Shown: positions 49,138-58,084 of the stretch, piece by piece
How positions within the stretch are numbered: position 1 is the first letter of the stretch
Layout: each line of letters begins with the position of its first letter
Source: Blastomonas sp.
GTDB taxonomy: Bacteria > Pseudomonadota > Alphaproteobacteria > Sphingomonadales > Sphingomonadaceae
DNA: 64,000 nucleotides
NCBI RefSeq assembly: GCF_030373265.1
Contig: NZ_JAUCZC010000002.1
Location: 1 to 64,000, forward strand
Direction: 5' to 3'
Notes under the pieces: model-generated
Seen by the model: only the letters and a program-made list of their open reading frames with translations
Told to the model about the DNA's origin: nothing
Databases searched by the model: none
Program-made: the position numbers and the translations under genes

Positions 49138-49764
49138 TCAACGCACCACCAGGCAGTTTTGCCCAGCTTTCTTGAGCTGACCGCACACCGAGTCCGCACT
49201 GGCCGGGCTGTCGAGCACCGCGCTCAGGCGAAACACCGTTCCGCCATCGACGGTCGCCTCGACGATCCTGCGGTTGAGCCCGCTCAGCACCTCGTGCCGC
49301 TGGCTCAATGTCGACCAGCCGGTGAGGGCGCTCGTCTCGCTGGTATAGGCACCCAATTGCACCAGCGCGCTGCCCGGAGGCGGCGGGGCACCAGCGGCAT
49401 CGACAAGCTGTCCCTGCGGCTGCTCGCCCTGGCTGACGGCAAAGCTCGCATCGCCGGTGCCTTCGACCCTCTGTTCCTGCTTGTCCTTGGGGCGCACCTT
49501 GTAGTCGCCCTGCGGCGCGGCGATCAGGCTGCCATCGCCATCGGGCGCGGCGCCATCACCGCCCAGCCAGTAGATCGCGGCCAGCACGATCGACAGGCCG
49601 ACCAATCCCAGCAGGATGAAGCCCATGATCTTGCCCGCCGAGCCATCGCTCGACGGCGCGTCGTCAGCCGATTCCAGCCAGGGCAGCCGGTCGTCATCGG
49701 CATCCAGCCCCAACGGCTGATCCCTCAGGCTATCGTCCATGCCATCATCCAGCCGATTGCTCAT
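49138..49764 (-). CDS. SPOR-domain membrane protein
   Basis: A 208-residue protein with a short cytoplasmic N-terminus, one membrane helix (IMGFILLGLVGLSIVLAAIY), a Gln/Pro-rich periplasmic linker and a C-terminal SPOR domain (ALVQLGAYTSETSALTGWST to the end). SPOR domains bind denuded glycan at the division site. It lies between argS and nagZ, the usual location of this protein. The name FtsN is not assigned because sequence outside the domain is poorly conserved. Confidence 0.88.
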   Translation of the reverse strand: MSNRLDDGMDDSLRDQPLGLDADDDRLPWLESADDAPSSDGSAGKIMGFILLGLVGLSIVLAAIYWLGGDGAAPDGDGSLIAAPQGDYKVRPKDKQEQRVEGTGDASFAVSQGEQPQGQLVDAAGAPPPPGSALVQLGAYTSETSALTGWSTLSQRHEVLSGLNRRIVEATVDGGTVFRLSAVLDSPASADSVCGQLKKAGQNCLVVR

Positions 49765-49821
49765 TCTTGTCGCCCCATAGACACGCCAGACCGGTCCGGC
49801 CTGCTCCGGCCCATGGTTCGG

Positions 49822-51558
49822 CTACATCTGCGTAGCCGCCTCCACCGCCATAAGCGCCAGACCGTTGGCAATGACTTGCCCGATATTTTGGGCCATGAAA
49901 AGCCTCGCGGCGCTGGTGTCGGCATCGTGGGTCATAACGATACGCTTGTCGGGCCGATCGTTGCCAAGGTTGAAGAAGGCGTGGAAAGCTGCCGCCAGAT
50001 CGCCGAGGTAAAACGCGATCCGGTGCGGCTCGCGGTTCAATGCCGCCGATTCGACAATGCGCGGGAACTGCGCCGCCAGCGCAATCAGCGCGTGCTCTTC
50101 CTCGCCCAGCCGGTCGAGATGCTCGGCCGAGGCGCTGAGCCCCTCGCCCTGCGCCTTGCGCATGATCGAGTGGATCCGCGCGTGCGCATATTGCACGTAG
50201 AACACCGGATTGTCCTTCGAGGCCTCAACCACCTTCTCGAAGTCGAACTCCATCTGCGCGTCGGCCTTGCGGGTGAGCATGGTGAAGCGCACGACGTCCT
50301 TGCCGACCTCGTTCACGACATCGGCCAGAGTCACGAAATTGCCCGAGCGCTTGGACATCTTGAGCGGCTCGCCGCCGCGCATCAGCTTGACCATCTGCAC
50401 CAGCCGCACGTCGAAGCGCGCCGGGCCCTCGGCGCGGCCCTCGGTGAGCGCGGCGACCGCTGCCTTGATCCGCTTGACGGTACCGGCATGGTCCGCGCCC
50501 CAGATATCGATCAGCTGGTCGGCGGTTTCGGCTTTCTGGTAGTGATAGGCGAGATCCGCGCCGAAATAGGTCCAGCTGCCGTCCGACTTGCGGATCGGGC
50601 GGTCCTGATCGTCGCCGAACTTCGTCGAGCGGAACAGCGGCAGGTCCACCGGCTCCCAGTCTTCGATCACCTTGCCCTTGGGCGCTTCGAGTTCGCCATC
50701 ATAGACCAGATCGCGCGCGCGCAGCACGGCTTCGGCCGCCTCGGGCTTGCCCGCGGCCTGCAGCTCCGCTTCCGACGAGAACACGTCGTGGTGGATGCCG
50801 AGCAGCGCGAGATCGGCGCGGATCATGTCCATCATCGCAGCGACCGCGCGCTTGCGGAACATCACTAGCCATTCGCTCTCGGGCGCATCGACCATCGCAT
50901 CGCCGAGTTCGCCCGCCAACGCCTGTGCCACCGGCACCAAATAGTCGCCGGGATAGAGCCCTTCGGGAATGTCGCCCGAGGCCTTGCCGAGCGCTTCGCA
51001 ATAGCGCCAGTGAACCGAGCGCGCGAGGACATCGACCTGCCCGCCGGCATCGTTGATGTAGTATTCGCGGATCACCTTGTGGCCCGAATATTCGAGCAAG
51101 GTGGCCAGCGCGTCGCCCACCACCGCGCCGCGGCAATGGCCCATGTGCATCGGACCGGTGGGGTTGGCAGAGACGTATTCGATGTTGACCGTCACCCCCT
51201 TGCCCAGCTCCGAGCGGCCGTAATCGGCGCCCATATCGGCAATGGCGCGCAGTTCCTCGATCCAGGCGGACGGCGCCAGACGCAGGTTGAGGAAGCCGGG
51301 CCCGGCGATCTCGACCGCGGTGATCTCGTCGACCTTGCCCAGTTCCACGCTGATCGCCTCGGCGAGCGCGCGCGGGTTGGTGCCAGCAGGCTTGGCCAGC
51401 ACCATCGCGGCATTGGTCGCAAGATCGCCATGCGACGGATCGCGCGGCGGCTCGACGGTCAGCGCGCCGCGGTCAAGCCCCGACGGCAATGCTCCGCTGG
51501 CTTCCATCGCGTCGAGCGCGTCATGCAGATGCTGGGTGAAACGGGTATACAGTGTCAT
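49822..51558 (-). CDS. argS: Arginyl-tRNA synthetase
   Basis: A 578-residue class I synthetase. The HIGH-like motif is NPTGPMHMGHCRGAVVGD and the KMSKS loop region reads EPLKMSKRSGNFVTLADV. The anticodon-binding C-terminal domain ends with HAFFNLGND and SAARLFMAQNIGQVIANGL. Start ATG 51558. It is the first gene of the run argS-SPOR-nagZ-scpA-scpB-tatABC. Confidence 0.97.
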   Translation of the reverse strand: MTLYTRFTQHLHDALDAMEASGALPSGLDRGALTVEPPRDPSHGDLATNAAMVLAKPAGTNPRALAEAISVELGKVDEITAVEIAGPGFLNLRLAPSAWIEELRAIADMGADYGRSELGKGVTVNIEYVSANPTGPMHMGHCRGAVVGDALATLLEYSGHKVIREYYINDAGGQVDVLARSVHWRYCEALGKASGDIPEGLYPGDYLVPVAQALAGELGDAMVDAPESEWLVMFRKRAVAAMMDMIRADLALLGIHHDVFSSEAELQAAGKPEAAEAVLRARDLVYDGELEAPKGKVIEDWEPVDLPLFRSTKFGDDQDRPIRKSDGSWTYFGADLAYHYQKAETADQLIDIWGADHAGTVKRIKAAVAALTEGRAEGPARFDVRLVQMVKLMRGGEPLKMSKRSGNFVTLADVVNEVGKDVVRFTMLTRKADAQMEFDFEKVVEASKDNPVFYVQYAHARIHSIMRKAQGEGLSASAEHLDRLGEEEHALIALAAQFPRIVESAALNREPHRIAFYLGDLAAAFHAFFNLGNDRPDKRIVMTHDADTSAARLFMAQNIGQVIANGLALMAVEAATQM

Positions 51559-51579
51559 GATTTTAGCCCTGATCGCATA

Positions 51580-51733
51580 CCTCCTCTCCCTGCAGGGGAG
51601 AGGATACGAAGCCTTGGCAGCCTGCTGCCTAGGCGCGAGTTGGAGAGGGGAAACTGAGCAGCCAATCGTGCTCGCCGCCCTCTCCCTGCTTCACTGCGTG
51701 AAGCTGTCCCTCTCCCCTGGAGGGAGAGGGTTT
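51580..51733. repeat. Inverted repeat with CTCTCCCTG arms
   Basis: CTCCTCTCCCTGCAGGGGAG at the left and CCCTCTCCCCTGGAGGGAGA at the right are related, with other CTCTCC pieces in between (GGAGAGGGG, CCCTCTCCCTG). It resembles the inverted repeat at 30088 in type. It lies between argS and the lipoprotein gene. Confidence 0.65.
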
Positions 51734-51742
51734 AAGCCAGCC

Positions 51743-52423
51743 TCATCGGGTAGCGTTATACTGCAGCTGGTCCTGGGTCAGCTGGAAGCCGACCAGCAGT
51801 TCAAAGCTGGTACGCTGGAGCGCGGTGCGCACTTCAGGCACCGACAGCGGATCGATTGCCGCATCGGCGTCGCCGGACTTGCGCCTGCGGGTGATGCGTT
51901 CGCGGATGTCCTCGGGCAGCGTCGCCGCCGCCTTGTCGATATAGCCCGCGCCCGTCGCCTTGGTTTCGGCGCGATATGCACCATCGGCGAAGTTGAGCGT
52001 CACCGACCCCAGCCTTTTGGCGACCACGGTGTTGCCACCGCGCACGACGGTGGAAAAGTACGGCAGCGTCACGGTGCGCTGGCCGCGATTGTCGCTGCGC
52101 CGCGCCTGGACATCGAAACTGGCGGTGGCGTAGATCTCTGCGCCCGTCTCGTCGCAGGTGGGACGGACGTTGGTGATCGTCGCCACCACGTCGATCGCGC
52201 TGGCATCGCGGCTGTTGGCGGGATTGAAGATGGTGACATCACCGGTATGCTCGGGGATCGCGGTGTTCGGGCAGGCACTCAGCGTGGATGCCACCCCGAC
52301 ACCGGAATCGACCACGAGCTGGTTCTTCTCCGCGCACGCCGAGAGGCTGAGCAGCGCAAGCCCGGATCCCAGAATGGCAAGGCTGGATGCCTTGGGGGAC
52401 GATTTCTTGGGCAGTTTGGGCAT
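51743..52423 (-). CDS. Lipoprotein of unknown function
   Basis: A 226-residue protein with a lipoprotein signal (LGSGLALLSLSACAEKN). The body has SRDASAIDVVATITNVRPTC and YATASFDVQARRSDN. These suggest a beta-rich fold, but no family is recognised. ATG 52423 gives the signal a normal length; an earlier GTG is less likely. It is divergent from ispH with 190 bases between, which holds no clear feature. Confidence 0.75.
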   Translation of the reverse strand: MPKLPKKSSPKASSLAILGSGLALLSLSACAEKNQLVVDSGVGVASTLSACPNTAIPEHTGDVTIFNPANSRDASAIDVVATITNVRPTCDETGAEIYATASFDVQARRSDNRGQRTVTLPYFSTVVRGGNTVVAKRLGSVTLNFADGAYRAETKATGAGYIDKAAATLPEDIRERITRRRKSGDADAAIDPLSVPEVRTALQRTSFELLVGFQLTQDQLQYNATR

Positions 52424-52613
52424 GTTCAAACAAAAATCCTTCGAGGCCACAGTGGATCGCTCCTTATCTGCCGTTGGGTTTCAGCGCAATGTCCAGATTC
52501 CGGGTGCGCAATCGGGCAACCGTCCCGTCAGATCGCCGGGCATCAGGGATATGCTTCACACCGCGCTCCGCTTCCCCTAAGACAGATGCGGAACTACGAA
52601 AGCCAATCTGAAC

Positions 52614-53597
52614 ATGACCGAAACCGCCAACGCCCCGCTTGCAGCAAAGCCACCACTGCTGATCAAGATCGCTTCGCCGCGCGGCTTTTGCGCCGGCGTC
52701 GACCGTGCGATCGAGATCGTCGAGCTGTCGCTGCACAAATACGGTGCGCCGGTCTATGTCCGGCACGAGATCGTCCACAACAAGTTCGTGGTCGACAGCC
52801 TGAAAGCAAAAGGCGCGGTGTTCGTCGAGGAACTGGACGAGGTGCCCGATGGCGTGCCCGTGGTGTTCTCTGCGCATGGCGTGCCCAAGGCGGTTCCGCA
52901 CAAGGCGGCCGAACGGGGTCTCAATTATCTCGATGCCACCTGCCCCCTGGTCTCCAAGGTGCACCGCCAGGCAGAGCGCCAGGTCGAGGCGGGCCGTCAC
53001 ATCATCTTCGTCGGCCACAAGGGCCATCCCGAAGTGATCGGCACCTTCGGCCAGGTCGAGCCGGGCCATATGACCTTGGTCGAGACGGTCGAGGATGTTG
53101 CAAAGCTCGAATTTGCCGACGACACCAAGCTGGCGTTCCTCACCCAGACCACGCTGTCGGTCGATGACACCGCAGAGATCGTCGCCGCATTGCACCAGCG
53201 CTTCCCCGCGATCGTCGGACCCAAGGGCGAGGACATCTGCTACGCCACATCCAACCGCCAGGCTGCGGTCAAGGTGATGGCCGACGATTGCGAACTGGTG
53301 CTGGTCATCGGCGCGCCCAACAGCTCCAACTCGGTGCGGTTGGTCGAGGTTTCCGAACGCGAGGGCACGCGCGCGAAGCTGATCCAGCGTGCGCAGGAAA
53401 TCGAGCTGCGCTGGTTCGATGGCGTGACAACGTTGGGCCTCACCGCAGGCGCATCGGCACCGGAAATCCTGGTGCGCGAGGTCGTCGACCTGCTCGGGCG
53501 GCATTTCGATGTCCGTGAGGAACGCGTCAAGACCGTCGACGAGCGCATCACCTTCAAGCTACCCCGCGCGCTCGCGGCAGAGGCCGACGCTGCCTGA
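52614..53597 (+). CDS. ispH: 4-hydroxy-3-methylbut-2-enyl diphosphate reductase
   Basis: A 327-residue iron-sulfur enzyme, the last step of the MEP isoprenoid pathway, giving IPP and DMAPP. The three cluster Cys are in [26 protein letters not shown] and [12 protein letters not shown]. It supplies the substrates of the IspA homologue at 13.3 kb. It overlaps thrB by one base, so the two are coupled. Confidence 0.96.
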   Translation: MTETANAPLAAKPPLLIKIASPRGFCAGVDRAIEIVELSLHKYGAPVYVRHEIVHNKFVVDSLKAKGAVFVEELDEVPDGVPVVFSAHGVPKAVPHKAAERGLNYLDATCPLVSKVHRQAERQVEAGRHIIFVGHKGHPEVIGTFGQVEPGHMTLVETVEDVAKLEFADDTKLAFLTQTTLSVDDTAEIVAALHQRFPAIVGPKGEDICYATSNRQAAVKVMADDCELVLVIGAPNSSNSVRLVEVSEREGTRAKLIQRAQEIELRWFDGVTTLGLTAGASAPEILVREVVDLLGRHFDVREERVKTVDERITFKLPRALAAEADAA

Positions 53598-54568
53598 TGG
53601 CTGTCTATACGCACGTCAGCGCCGAGATGATGGCGCAGTTTCTGGGCGATTATGACACGGGTGACCTGATCAGCTTCAAGGGCATCGCAGAAGGTGTCGA
53701 GAACAGCAACTTCCTGGTCGAAACCCGCGGCGGCAGCGATGGCCATCGCTTCATCCTGACCTTGTACGAAAAGCGCGTCGATCCAGGCGACCTGCCGTTC
53801 TTCATGGCGCTGCTTGATCATCTGGCGATGCGCGGATGCCGCGTGCCGCGCGCGATTGCCGACCGCAAGGGCATCCAGATTCGAGAACTCGCGGGGCGCC
53901 CGGCGTGTCTGATCGAGTTTCTCGAGGGCATATCGCTGAGCACGCCGACCCCGGCCCAGGCCGAAGCGGCGGGTGCAGCACTGGCCGATCTGCACCTGGC
54001 GGTGGCAGATTTTGGCGGAAGCCGCCCCAACAGCATGGGCCCTGCCGCCTGGCAGGATCTGGCCAGCCGCTGCGCAGGGCAATGGCAGCAGGTCGATCCC
54101 GCGCTCGAGCATCTGGTGCGCGCGGAGCTGGCGTATCTGAAGGCAAACTGGCCGAGCGATCTGCCGCAATCGGTGATCCATGCCGATCTGTTCCCGGACA
54201 ATGTGCTGATGCTGGGCGACCGGGTCAGCGGCCTGATCGACTTCTATTTTTCGTGCACCGATGCGCGCGCCTATGATCTGGCGATCACCCACAGCGCGTG
54301 GTGTTTCAGCACCGACGGGACCAAGTTCGAGCCCGCTCTGTCTGCGGCGCTGCTGCAGGGCTATCGCAGTCGCCTGACGCTGACTGAGAACGAACGGGCT
54401 GCGCTTCCCATTCTGGCACGCGGTGCAGCGTTGCGTTTTACATTGAGCCGCGCCTATGACTGGATCAACACGCCCGCCGATGCCCTGGTGACCCGCAAGG
54501 ACCCCATGGCCTTTGCGCGGCGGGCCGCATTCTACGCGGACCCGGCCAACGCCTTGCTGTTTGCCTGA
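53597..54568 (+). CDS. thrB: Homoserine kinase (APH-fold ThrB)
   Basis: A 323-residue kinase with the choline-kinase/APH fold. It phosphorylates homoserine in threonine synthesis. The opening GDLISFKGIAEGVENSNFLV, the catalytic loop VIHADLFPDNVLMLGDRVSG and LIDFYFSCTDARAYDL are typical of alphaproteobacterial ThrB. It forms an operon with ispH and probably rnhA. Confidence 0.93.
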   Translation: MAVYTHVSAEMMAQFLGDYDTGDLISFKGIAEGVENSNFLVETRGGSDGHRFILTLYEKRVDPGDLPFFMALLDHLAMRGCRVPRAIADRKGIQIRELAGRPACLIEFLEGISLSTPTPAQAEAAGAALADLHLAVADFGGSRPNSMGPAAWQDLASRCAGQWQQVDPALEHLVRAELAYLKANWPSDLPQSVIHADLFPDNVLMLGDRVSGLIDFYFSCTDARAYDLAITHSAWCFSTDGTKFEPALSAALLQGYRSRLTLTENERAALPILARGAALRFTLSRAYDWINTPADALVTRKDPMAFARRAAFYADPANALLFA

Positions 54569-54621
54569 GTCCTAACAGGACGGCATAAGTCGGGTCAGAT
54601 CAAGGCGATGGTTCAACAGAC

Positions 54622-55059
54622 ATGAAAACGGTCGAAATCTTCACTGACGGAGCCTGCAAGGGCAACCCCGGCCCTGGCGGCTGGGGCGCGATCATCCGCT
54701 ATGGCAAGCACGAGAAGGAACTGTCCGGCGGCGAAGCCGACACCACCAACAACCGCATGGAAATGATGGCAGCGATCCGCGCGCTCGACATGCTGATCGA
54801 GCCGTGCATCGTCGTGCTGTATACCGACAGCACCTATGTCAAGGACGGCATCACCAAATGGGTCGATGGCTGGCAGCGCAACGGGTGGAAGACCGCCTCG
54901 AAGAAGCCGGTGCGCAACGCCGATCTGTGGCACGAACTGATCGCCGCCGTGGCCCGCCACCAGATCGATTGGCGCTGGGTCAAGGGCCATGCCGGCCACC
55001 CCGAAAACGAGCGCGCCGACCAGCTCGCTAGCGCCGCGGCGATGGCGGTGGGGCGCTGA
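54622..55059 (+). CDS. rnhA: Ribonuclease HI
   Basis: A 145-residue endonuclease that cuts RNA in RNA-DNA hybrids. The four acidic residues are present: Asp in [18 protein letters not shown], Glu in [13 protein letters not shown], Asp in YTDSTYV and Asp in [11 protein letters not shown]. It lies downstream of thrB in the common ispH-thrB-rnhA order. Confidence 0.97.
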   Translation: MKTVEIFTDGACKGNPGPGGWGAIIRYGKHEKELSGGEADTTNNRMEMMAAIRALDMLIEPCIVVLYTDSTYVKDGITKWVDGWQRNGWKTASKKPVRNADLWHELIAAVARHQIDWRWVKGHAGHPENERADQLASAAAMAVGR

Positions 55060-55097
55060 CGGCGCCTTTGCCGGGCAACACTTCGAACAACGATCGA

Positions 55098-55177
55098 CGT
55101 CACCCCCGCGCAGGCGAGGGTCCCGCTTCTGCTCGGCCGTTGCTCTAAGCGGGCTTCCCGCTTTCGCGGGAATGACG
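55098..55177. repeat. REP-like paired palindromic repeat, copy E
   Basis: CGTCACCCCCGCGCAGGCGA and TAAGCGGGCTTCCCGC...GGGAATGACG mark the two hairpin units. It lies between the convergent rnhA and YegP-like genes. Confidence 0.82.
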
Positions 55178-55198
55178 CAAAAGGGACGTTAGGTTCAG

Positions 55199-55375
55199 TC
55201 AGCTGTTGTCCTCGACCGGTGCTTCGGGACCGTTCTTCTTGATCGATTCGATCGCATTCTTGGCGGAAGCCTTGCTGGCATAGCCCTCGGTCGAGAACAT
55301 GACTTCCGAATTGAACTTGAACCGCACCCGAAACTCGCCGGCCTTGTCCTTGTAGATCTCAAAACTGTGCGCCAT
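55199..55375 (-). CDS. YegP-like DUF1508 protein
   Basis: A 58-residue cytoplasmic protein. FEIYKDKAGEFRVRFKFNSE and EGYASKASAKNAIESIKKNG match the single DUF1508 repeat unit. The function is unknown; related proteins carry one or two such units. ATG 55375 fits, and no stronger start exists. It is convergent with rnhA and separated by repeat E. Confidence 0.85.
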   Translation of the reverse strand: MAHSFEIYKDKAGEFRVRFKFNSEVMFSTEGYASKASAKNAIESIKKNGPEAPVEDNS

Positions 55376-55436
55376 CGATTCGCCTCCCTGAAACCGGAGC
55401 GAGAATATAACGCACGTTAAGGGCAAGCCAGCATTC

Positions 55437-56558
55437 TCACCCCAGGCGTGCGGGATTATACAATTGTGCGTCGACATCGCGCAGCATCGCATCGGGGGTG
55501 ATGCCCAACAGGATGGCAGCGGCAAGCTTGGCCGCAGCCGGCGCGGTCTGGATGCCGAAGCCCCCCTGCCCCGCAAACCAGAAAAAGCTCGGGCAATCGG
55601 AAGCAAAGCCGATCAGCGGCAGCCTGTCGGGCGCAAAGCTGCGCTGGCCGGCCCAGCGGTGTTCAACCGCCTCGATCGTCCAGTCCACGACCTCGCCGAA
55701 CCGATGGATCGCGATCGCCATATCGAGTTCGTCGGGCGCGGTATCGGCAGGATCTTCCGGCGTCTCGTCATGCGGACTCAGCCACAGCCGGCCCGCTTCG
55801 GGCTTGAAATAATAATCGCCGCGCACGCCCAGCGTCAGCGGCAGGTCGGCGGGCGGCTGGGGCGCCGTGCGAAGCTGCAGCACGGTGCGCCGGAAGGGCT
55901 GGACGCCCAGCGGCCGCACCTGTGCCCGCTCCGCGACGCGGTCCGCCCATGCCCCCGCTGCATTCACCAGATACGTGGCCGACACCCGTTCGATGCCCAG
56001 CGACAGTGTCCAGACGCCGTCATCCCGTTCAGCGCGGATCAACGGGCTGCGCAGCGCAATCGCCGCGCCTGCCCGGCGGGCAGCGGCAAGGTAGGTCTGG
56101 TGCAGCGCGCCGACATCGATATCGCGGCAATCGGGCTCGAAGGATCCGGCGACGATATCGGGTGCAAGGCCGGGCACCATTGCCTCGAGCGCGGCGCGGC
56201 CGCGGCGCTCCATGCGCACCCCCGAGCCATCGAAATCGGCCTCAAACGCGTCGAGCAGGTGCAGTTCGTCGGCGCGGGCCAGCGTCAGAGCGCCGCGCGG
56301 CGCCAGGAAGCTGCGATCGCCATAGCCGGGCGGTGGCGATTGCAGCCACGGCCCCGACGCGGTGGTCAGCGGCTGGACCTTGGGTCCGCCATAGCTTTCC
56401 GCCCAGAAGGCAGCAGACCGACCGGTGGCGTGATAGCCGGGCCTATCCTCCGCCTCGGCGATCACGACCCGGCAATGCGGCGCGATTTCCGCAGCCAGGC
56501 TCGCCCCGGCGATCCCGGCGCCGATGATGACGACGTCGTAATCAGGCATGGCAGACAT
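55437..56558 (-). CDS. FAD-dependent amino-acid oxidoreductase (DAO family)
   Basis: A 373-residue flavoprotein. The FAD-binding start is DYDVVIIGAGIAGASLAAEI, and GYHATGRSAAFWAESYG with YLVNAAGAWADRVAE follow. The order and spacing resemble D-arginine dehydrogenase (DauA)-like enzymes. The substrate is probably a D-amino acid or an amine, but is not proven. MPDYD three codons in is an alternative start. The hydrolase gene upstream ends 7 bases before this gene begins, so the two may be co-transcribed. Confidence 0.85.
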   Translation of the reverse strand: MSAMPDYDVVIIGAGIAGASLAAEIAPHCRVVIAEAEDRPGYHATGRSAAFWAESYGGPKVQPLTTASGPWLQSPPPGYGDRSFLAPRGALTLARADELHLLDAFEADFDGSGVRMERRGRAALEAMVPGLAPDIVAGSFEPDCRDIDVGALHQTYLAAARRAGAAIALRSPLIRAERDDGVWTLSLGIERVSATYLVNAAGAWADRVAERAQVRPLGVQPFRRTVLQLRTAPQPPADLPLTLGVRGDYYFKPEAGRLWLSPHDETPEDPADTAPDELDMAIAIHRFGEVVDWTIEAVEHRWAGQRSFAPDRLPLIGFASDCPSFFWFAGQGGFGIQTAPAAAKLAAAILLGITPDAMLRDVDAQLYNPARLG

Positions 56559-56564
56559 CGGGCA

Positions 56565-57548
56565 TCAGGCGGCGGCTCCGACCCTTTCGGTCGCAGCTCC
56601 GGCGACCTTGCGCGCCAGAAAATCGTCAATCGCCTGCAGCACCCGGTCACGGATAGCGTCGACCTCGCGCAGCACCTCGTGCCGCGCCTCACGACCGAAC
56701 GAGAGCAATTCGGCACCGGGAATGCGCGCAGCCGCCGCGATGGTCGCCTTGTTGTCGACCAACTGGTCGGCACTGGTGCCGATCAGCAGCATCGGCGTGC
56801 GAATCGATTCCCACCTGCCCGGGGCATTGAGGCGGATGTTCGATTCATACGCGCGCTCGACCCAATGCCAGCTCGCCGGGCCCATCACCAGTTCGGGGCG
56901 CTGCTCCCACCACCACAATTCATCGGCATAGCGTGCATTGTCGTGCGTGAGCAGGGTCTGGCGGATCGCCAGCGGCGATGCGGGTTTCTCGCTGACCTTC
57001 CAGGCAGGGCGTTCCGGCGGGCCGAGGCGACGCATCATGCGGGTGACGAGATGGCCGAAGGACATCGGCAGGCCCAACCCCTTCAATCCCAGCATCGGCG
57101 CGCTGAGAACCGCTGCGGCGGGGGCGATCCGCTTGTCCTGAATCGCGCGCGCGATCAGATGCCCGCCCATCGAATGCCCGACCACGACATGCGGCCCGGG
57201 CCGCGATGCGGTCCAATCGGCCCAGAATCCGGCGATATCGTCGATCCAGTGGGCGAAATCCTCGATATGCCCGACATACTGATGGTCGGACATGCGGCCG
57301 CTGCCGCCCTGCCCGCGCCAGTCGGCGGATGTGACGTTCCAGCCCGCAGCCTGCCAATGCGCCAGCGTTTCGAGATATTTTTCATAGATGTCGCCGCGGC
57401 CCGGCATGAACAGAATCGATCCGCGCTCGGCCCCGTGCGCCATCATGTCGATCCGCCGCAGCGGCCAGCCATCGGCGGCGGTCCAGGTGGCTTCGATCGC
57501 ATCGTGCGGAATGGCGCGCCGGTCTATGGTTACTGTTTGGTAAGTCAT
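56565..57548 (-). CDS. Alpha/beta hydrolase, monoacylglycerol lipase-like
   Basis: A 327-residue enzyme of the serine aminopeptidase S33/lysophospholipase group. The nucleophile Ser is in VVVGHSMGGHLIARA, and WRGQGGSGR is the family loop. A His near the end (FGREARHEVLRE) completes the triad. No signal peptide is seen. ATG 57548 lies only 21 bases from the divergent cpaA start. Confidence 0.85.
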   Translation of the reverse strand: MTYQTVTIDRRAIPHDAIEATWTAADGWPLRRIDMMAHGAERGSILFMPGRGDIYEKYLETLAHWQAAGWNVTSADWRGQGGSGRMSDHQYVGHIEDFAHWIDDIAGFWADWTASRPGPHVVVGHSMGGHLIARAIQDKRIAPAAAVLSAPMLGLKGLGLPMSFGHLVTRMMRRLGPPERPAWKVSEKPASPLAIRQTLLTHDNARYADELWWWEQRPELVMGPASWHWVERAYESNIRLNAPGRWESIRTPMLLIGTSADQLVDNKATIAAAARIPGAELLSFGREARHEVLREVDAIRDRVLQAIDDFLARKVAGAATERVGAAA

Positions 57549-57569
57549 CGTCGCTATACGCCAGACCCC

Positions 57570-58043
57570 ATGGAAAACAGCCTCTTCGTCTACGGTCTGC
57601 TGGCCATGTTGGCAATCGCGCTGTTGCACGCGGCGTATACCGATATCGTGCGCCGCGAAATCGAGGACTGGCTCAATGCCGGCATCGCCTTGACCGCCCC
57701 GTTTTTCTGGTGGGCCTGCGGGCTTTCGCTGTGGCCCGATATTGCCGTGCAACTGGCGCTGGGCGTCGGGGTGTTCGTGTTCTTCGCGGCCATGTTCGCG
57801 CTTGGCGCGATGGGCGGTGGCGACGTCAAGCTGCTGGGCGCACTGGCCTTGTGGTTCCCCTGGCAGGTGATGGCCAAGGTCGCGATCGCGATGTCGCTGA
57901 TTGGCGCGGTGCTCACCGTGATCATCGTTGCCGAGCACAAGCTGCATCGAAAACTGGGCCAACCCGAGGTGCCATATGGCGTTGCCATCGCAATTGCGGC
58001 GCTTTGGCCGGTTGGCGAACGGTTTTTTAACCATTTTGCCTGA
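57570..58043 (+). CDS. cpaA: Tad prepilin peptidase CpaA
   Basis: A 157-residue inner-membrane aspartic peptidase that removes the leader of Flp pilins. The catalytic Asp pair is in HAAYTDIVRREIEDW and MGGGDVKLLGALA, and about five hydrophobic segments are seen. It is the first gene of the Tad locus in this window. No flp pilin gene is present next to it. Confidence 0.93.
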   Translation: MENSLFVYGLLAMLAIALLHAAYTDIVRREIEDWLNAGIALTAPFFWWACGLSLWPDIAVQLALGVGVFVFFAAMFALGAMGGGDVKLLGALALWFPWQVMAKVAIAMSLIGAVLTVIIVAEHKLHRKLGQPEVPYGVAIAIAALWPVGERFFNHFA

Positions 58044-58084
58044 AAACACACACATTCTGAAGGACTTTGGGGGCCATCAACGTC

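Noticed and set aside
49042-50868. A 608-codon plus-strand frame opposite argS
   Set aside because: Shadow frame; argS has both synthetase signatures on the minus strand.
55464-58043. An 859-codon plus-strand frame ending in cpaA
   Set aside because: Only the last 157 codons from 57570 are real; the front part is antisense to the oxidoreductase and hydrolase genes.
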